Shown one piece after another: positions 14,387 through 18,007 of a stretch of DNA of 18,007 nucleotides. Location: NCBI GenBank assembly GCA_959600635.1, contig CAUGMN010000055.1, positions 1-18,007 on the forward strand. The letters run 5' to 3'. Within the stretch, counting starts at the first letter, position 1, and every line of letters begins with the position of its first letter. The translations under genes and the position numbers were made by a program. This DNA comes from QAMX01 sp003149835. GTDB taxonomy: Bacteria > Bacillota > Clostridia > Oscillospirales > QAMX01. The notes below the pieces were generated by a model. That model did not search any database, was not told the origin of the DNA, and worked only from the letters and a program-made list of their open reading frames with translations.

Positions 14387-16990
14387 ATGAATACACAAAA
14401 ACAACGAATCATAGTAAACGGCAAAGATAAAACGGATGCGATTGTGTCCTATCAGTTCGTCGGCGAGAAGTGTAATGTCATTTACAATAATTCCGATCGA
14501 GTTTACAGCTACAATCGTGAAAAAGTACGTGTCATTCCTCTTTGCAAATCGATAGATCCGCAGTCCGAAGTGGAACTGGCGAGCAATTGCTTGGCCAATA
14601 AGAATAGCCGTGAGTTGTTTGAGTATTTTAAAGCAACCGCCGCAGCTACCAGTCTAGTTTCAGATAATGGAAAGAACATCCTGCAGTCTCAATATGATAG
14701 GATTGCTGCGGTCAGTGAAGAAACGGTACTGTCAAATTACCTGAACGAGAACCTTCCAATCAAAACATATAAGCGGTCAAAAACAGTCATTTATCCGTTT
14801 GGACTTAACCAGAGCCAGAAGTTGGCTGTTGAAAACGCTTTTTCTTCTCAGATCAGTATAATCCAGGGACCTCCGGGTACCGGGAAAACGCAGACGATTC
14901 TCAACATCATCGCTAACGCGGTATATAACGGGAAAACGGTTGCGGTTGTGTCGAATAATAACTCTGCGACAATGAATGTTGTTGAGAAATTGAAAAAGAA
15001 GGATCTATCGTTCCTGACGGCTTATCTTGGAAATTCGCAAAATAAAAACCATTTTCTTGAAGATCAGACGGGTATATACCCAAACATGGAAAAATGGGTT
15101 ATTGAACGAGAGAGAAAGCAAAAGTTATTTGATTCAGTGAAGCAGCTATCGGAAGAATTAAATTCAATGCTGGATTCGAAAAACCGTATTGCTGCGATCG
15201 AACAAGAACTTCTGGCAATAAAACCGGAGCAATTCTATTTTAAGAAGTATTATTCCGAAAAAAAGCATACAGAAATAAATCCTCAGCAATTTACGAAGTT
15301 ATCGTCTGACAAACTGCTTTCTCTGTGGATTGAATATGAGGATTATGCTGAACGGAATGCGAAACCTAGTTTATTCAAAAAAATTGTGCTTGCGTTCCGT
15401 TTTAGTAAAGCGGCCCTTATGATATTCAAAAAAGTCCCTGAAAAAGTAGTTCCGTTCCTTCAAGATCTCTATTATAAGCATCGAATTTCTGAACTGCAAT
15501 CAGAAAAAAGCGCGCTGGAAGCTCAACTGGTAAATTATCGGTTTGATGAAAAAATGGAAGAATTGAGCCAGAAATCCATGAAGCTTTTTAAAGCAGAACT
15601 GGCTCAGCGATATTGTTGGCAGTCGATGCGCAAAGCATTTGAGAAAAAGGATTTTTACAGCAATTCAGATGAATTTACGAAAGAATATCCGGTTGTGCTC
15701 AGCACCACATACTCAATCAAGGGAACGCTTTCTATTGACTTTGTCTACGACTATTTAATCGTGGATGAGGCTTCTCAGGTTGATTTGGCAACAGGTGTTT
15801 TGGCATTTTCGTGCGCTAAGAACATCGTGATTGTTGGAGATGAGAAGCAGTTGCCAAACGTCCTCACTTCTGAAGAGATCCGGATAGCGGATGCCATATG
15901 GAACAAACATACATTTGACGAACGATATCATTTTTCCACTCATAGCATACTTGCTTCGGCGGTTGAGATTTGGAAAGATGCACCGTCCGTACTGCTGCGT
16001 GAACATTATCGTTGTCATCCAAAAATCGCAGGCTTCTTTAACCAGAAGTTCTATCATGGGGAACTCATTGTGATGACAAAAGATTGCGGTGAAAGCGATG
16101 TTCTTTCCGTGTACCGGACAGTGACCGGCAATCATGCCAGAGGACGTATGAACCAACGGCAGATTGATGTAATTCAGCAGGAAATACTGCCGAATTTGAG
16201 AAGTCGAGGATATCAGGAAATCGGAATCATTACTCCATATCGTGATCAGGTCACCGCAATCAAAAGACAGCTGGGACAGGAATATGAAATTGATACCGTT
16301 CACAAATTCCAAGGCCGTGAAAAAGAGGCAATTGTTCTTGCCTCCGTCGATAACGTAATCGGCGAATTTGTCGACGACCCCAACATGCTGAATGTCGCAG
16401 TATCTAGAGCTGTAAAATCTCTTTCTGTTGTTATTTCAGATAGCAAGGAAAATGAAAAAACCAATTACGGCGATTTGGTAAAATATATTCGGTACAATAA
16501 TTTTGAGATTGTTGATAGTCAAGTCTTTTCCGTTTTTGATCTGCTCTATAAAGGATACTATGCGCAGCGTCGGAATTACCTCAAACAGCACAAGAAAATT
16601 TCTGAGTTTGACTCTGAAAATCTGGCGCATTCCGTTATAGAGTCGATCCTACAAATGCCGCGGTTCTCAAAAATAGATTGTATAGTTCATTCGTCCTTGG
16701 CAACTCTTGTCAAAGATGATTCGTTACTTACAGAAAGCGAGCGGCGATACGCATCCAATCCATTGACTCATATTGATTTCTTGTTGTTTAACAGAATGGA
16801 TAAGGCATCTGTTATGGCAATTGAAATTGATGGTACAAAATATCATGCGGAAGGAAGCCGCCAAGCTGAACGCGACGCGTTAAAAGATAGCGTTCTGGCG
16901 AAGAGCGGGATTTCCCTGCTCCGGATTCGAACAAATGAAAGCGGAGAAAAAGAACGGATCCTTTCGATGTTGGATCAATGTCTTGGATAA
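14387..16990 (+). CDS. SF1 (UPF1/DNA2-like) helicase fused to a C-terminal DUF2726-type nuclease
   Basis: An 867-residue protein, probably a nucleic-acid translocase with nuclease activity, and a good candidate for phage or plasmid defence. In order: a small N-terminal beta domain (about 1-55); SF1 helicase core with NQSQKLAVENAF (Q-motif region), Walker A GPPGTGKT (161-168), motif II DEAS (460-463), motif III GDEKQLP (484-490), YRCHP (541-545), motif V HKFQGREKEAIV (639-650) and motif VI NVAVSRA (669-675). A long charged helical insertion, probably partly coiled coil, separates motifs I and II (about 235-420). The C-terminal PD-(D/E)XK domain shows Asp797 (HIDFLLF), E813-I-D815 (AIEIDGTKYH) and Q826..RD..KD (to about 834), then GISLLRIRT, the DUF2726 layout. 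The ATG at 14387 has AAAAGG (14371-14376) 10 nt upstream; a TTG at 14357 in the same frame is less likely. The gene is much more AT-rich than its neighbours, pointing to transfer. Confidence 0.9.
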   Translation: MNTQKQRIIVNGKDKTDAIVSYQFVGEKCNVIYNNSDRVYSYNREKVRVIPLCKSIDPQSEVELASNCLANKNSRELFEYFKATAAATSLVSDNGKNILQSQYDRIAAVSEETVLSNYLNENLPIKTYKRSKTVIYPFGLNQSQKLAVENAFSSQISIIQGPPGTGKTQTILNIIANAVYNGKTVAVVSNNNSATMNVVEKLKKKDLSFLTAYLGNSQNKNHFLEDQTGIYPNMEKWVIERERKQKLFDSVKQLSEELNSMLDSKNRIAAIEQELLAIKPEQFYFKKYYSEKKHTEINPQQFTKLSSDKLLSLWIEYEDYAERNAKPSLFKKIVLAFRFSKAALMIFKKVPEKVVPFLQDLYYKHRISELQSEKSALEAQLVNYRFDEKMEELSQKSMKLFKAELAQRYCWQSMRKAFEKKDFYSNSDEFTKEYPVVLSTTYSIKGTLSIDFVYDYLIVDEASQVDLATGVLAFSCAKNIVIVGDEKQLPNVLTSEEIRIADAIWNKHTFDERYHFSTHSILASAVEIWKDAPSVLLREHYRCHPKIAGFFNQKFYHGELIVMTKDCGESDVLSVYRTVTGNHARGRMNQRQIDVIQQEILPNLRSRGYQEIGIITPYRDQVTAIKRQLGQEYEIDTVHKFQGREKEAIVLASVDNVIGEFVDDPNMLNVAVSRAVKSLSVVISDSKENEKTNYGDLVKYIRYNNFEIVDSQVFSVFDLLYKGYYAQRRNYLKQHKKISEFDSENLAHSVIESILQMPRFSKIDCIVHSSLATLVKDDSLLTESERRYASNPLTHIDFLLFNRMDKASVMAIEIDGTKYHAEGSRQAERDALKDSVLAKSGISLLRIRTNESGEKERILSMLDQCLG

Positions 16991-16995
16991 CGCAC

Positions 16996-17053
16996 GGTCT
17001 AAATCATCCGGTTTCGGTTGCACCTTTTCTTGAAAAGCGGCGGCATTTAGACC
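16996..17053 (+). other. Inverted repeat after the helicase-nuclease gene
   Basis: GGTCTAAAT (16996-17004) and ATTTAGACC (17045-17053), a 9-bp perfect inverted repeat starting 5 nt after the stop. An inner CTTTTC/GAAAAG stem lies near 17027-17040. No T-run follows, so it could be a weak terminator, an RNA end structure or an element end. From here to 17426 (over 400 nt) there is no gene; the stretch holds this and three further structures listed below. Confidence 0.5.
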
Positions 17054-17183
17054 TCCGACGATTTCTATCATAGCCCAACGAAATGACGCTTAGTCAACGA
17101 TTGCGCTCTGAAAAATTGACCGGATAGAATCGATATAAAAGTCAATAAAATGCTCAAAAACACAGTTTTTTAAACAAAATAGA

Positions 17184-17214
17184 AGGACAATGCTTTTGTC
17201 AGAATCATTGTCCT
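17184..17214 (-). terminator. Hairpin with terminator form on the minus strand
   Basis: AGGACAATG (17184-17192) pairs with CATTGTCCT (17206-17214), a 9-bp perfect stem with a 13-nt loop. Read on the minus strand it is followed by a T-rich tail (TCTATTTTGTTT). On the plus strand the tail is GTTAGG, so termination of the helicase transcript here is less convincing. Confidence 0.45.
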
Positions 17215-17219
17215 GTTAG

Positions 17220-17248
17220 GGTCCGATTGGGGTGACAGGAATCGGACC
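17220..17248. other. Hairpin beside the CRISPR-like repeat
   Basis: GGTCCGATT (17220-17228), 11-nt loop, AATCGGACC (17240-17248): a 9-bp perfect stem only 5 nt after the previous one and 3 nt before the CRISPR-like sequence. The minus-strand text AGGTCCGATTCCTGTCACC recalls a tRNA T-arm, but no complete tRNA can be built around it. A decayed attachment site is one possible reading. Confidence 0.4.
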
Positions 17249-17251
17249 TGC

Positions 17252-17284
17252 GGCGCATTCCGCAAGGAACGCGAGGATTGAAAT
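17252..17284 (+). CRISPR. Solitary, degenerate CRISPR-like repeat (type I-C form)
   Basis: A 33-nt sequence with a central imperfect stem GCATTCC / GGAACGC around GCAA, followed by GAGGATTGAAAT. Type I-C repeats are 32-33 nt long with a GC-rich stem and end in GTGGATTGAAAT or GAAAC, so this differs mainly at one base near the 3' handle. No second copy is found at spacer distance and no cas genes are in the window, so it is not an array. It would be a relic or a chance likeness. Confidence 0.3.
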
Positions 17285-17426
17285 CGTAATTCGCAACCCG
17301 ATCATAGCGAAGGCGGGAGAGTCGCTGCGAGAAGCGAAGCGACAGACAGCGCCGCGCCTCTGCTATGAAACATGGATGTCGTGTTCTATACCGAATAGGC
17401 CGACTTAAAATGAAAGGGGTCTTTTT

Positions 17427-18007
17427 ATGGACTTTACCGTGGTAAAAGCGACTGAATGGACGTATCCGGACCGCTTGGAATACCGCTCGGCGTCTTCCCG
17501 CGCCGATCTTTACGGCGCGCGGGGAAGCTTTGCCGAGACGCAGCTGGTCTTCGCGGGCGTGCCGGAGAGCGCGGCCGTCTCCGTGCGCGCTGCGGGCGGG
17601 ATCGCCGCCTTTGAGACCGAATGGTATGAGCTGGTTCCCGTCTATGTCGAGGGAAACCTCCCCGAGCTGAACGAGGAGAGCCGCGACGAGTGGATCCCCT
17701 CGCGCGACGCGCCCTTTTGGCTCTACGACTGCGCCAAGCCGCTCGGCGCGCGGGTTTCGCCCAAGGCCGGCGGCGTCGGGCTCTACGCGGCGCTGCGCAT
17801 CCCCGCCGGCGCGGAGCCGGGCGTCTACGAAGGCGTTTATGAGATCTCGCTGGGCGGCGAGCGCTTTGCCGTGCCCGTGTCGCTGCAAATCTACGCGGCG
17901 CGGATCCCCGAGGAAGAGCATTTGAAGATCATCAACGGGTACAGCAAAGCGCTCGCCGCCAAATGCCACGGCGCCGAAGGCGACGCCGCGGCCTGCCGCG
18001 CGCTCGA
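17427..18007 (+). CDS. DUF4091-like carbohydrate-active protein, N-terminal part (partial)
   Basis: About 193 codons from the ATG at 17427 to the right edge without a stop. AAAGGGG (17413-17419) lies 7 nt before the start. The protein begins MDFTVVKATEWTYPDRLEYR and continues as a beta-rich region (FAETQLVFAGVPESAAVSV, WLYDCAKPLGARVSP, GVYEGVYEISLGGERFAVPV, SLQIYAARIPEEEHLKI). This resembles the N-terminal beta-sandwich that precedes the TIM-barrel domain of DUF4091-type putative glycoside hydrolases. There is no signal peptide. It is GC-rich again like the genes before 14100, and would be the third glycan-related gene in the window. The family assignment is tentative because the catalytic part is missing. 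Confidence 0.6.
   Translation, partial: MDFTVVKATEWTYPDRLEYRSASSRADLYGARGSFAETQLVFAGVPESAAVSVRAAGGIAAFETEWYELVPVYVEGNLPELNEESRDEWIPSRDAPFWLYDCAKPLGARVSPKAGGVGLYAALRIPAGAEPGVYEGVYEISLGGERFAVPVSLQIYAARIPEEEHLKIINGYSKALAAKCHGAEGDAAACRAL

Noticed and set aside
17221..17252. A tRNA gene on the minus strand
   Set aside because: Only a T-arm-like stretch is present; no matching acceptor 5' strand, D-arm or anticodon arm can be found upstream on that strand.
17320..17343. GTCGCT...AGCGAC as a second CRISPR repeat after the solo one
   Set aside because: It is a short hairpin with no sequence match to the first repeat and lacks the GGATTGAAAT handle.
17205..17969. A 254-codon reverse-strand ORF at the right end
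   Set aside because: It runs antisense to the GC-rich DUF4091-like gene and then through the CRISPR-like repeat and hairpins; its start is not supported by a ribosome binding site.

Overview
The window looks like a piece of chromosome from a GC-rich member of the Clostridia, probably an uncultured gut Oscillospirales or Christensenellales relative. This is inferred from gene order (recF end, remB/DUF370, gyrB, gyrA as found near oriC in Firmicutes), from Firmicutes-like ribosome binding sites and sigma-A promoters, from the clostridial cysteine desulfurase / NifU-type scaffold / MnmA set, and from Thr at the GyrA position homologous to E. coli Ser83. No 16S gene is present, so the taxonomy is tentative.

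Layout. 1-5743 is the DNA replication and topology block: the last 31 codons of recF, then remB, gyrB and gyrA. gyrB and gyrA are separated by 658 nt that hold a 131-nt tandem repeat with two conserved hairpins. 5736-9854 is a forward run: a doubtful 86-codon ORF coupled at both ends, rnhA, a cysteine desulfurase, an IscU/NifU scaffold, a mosaic of palindromic repeats (8198-8736) and mnmA, closed by a strong bidirectional terminator at 9927-9959. The desulfurase, scaffold and MnmA fit together as sulfur mobilisation for Fe-S clusters and tRNA 2-thiouridine.

10121-13281 carries two reverse-strand genes for beta-propeller proteins of glycan metabolism: a GH43-like five-bladed protein, then a sialidase-like (Asp-box) propeller with a C-terminal lectin-like domain. 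Each has its own good sigma-A promoter, and neither has a visible signal peptide. A divergent promoter at 13460-13488 drives a hexapeptide-repeat acetyltransferase (13559-14080).

From about 14130 to 17215 the base composition drops sharply to AT-rich. This stretch looks horizontally acquired. It contains a fragment of a lost gene, then a large gene for an SF1 (UPF1/DNA2-like) helicase fused to a C-terminal DUF2726-type PD-(D/E)XK nuclease, a candidate stand-alone defence protein. It is followed by several hairpins and a solitary sequence resembling a type I-C CRISPR repeat. Normal GC content returns with the start of another carbohydrate-active protein (DUF4091-like), which runs off the end of the window. 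I see no tRNA, rRNA or complete insertion sequence.
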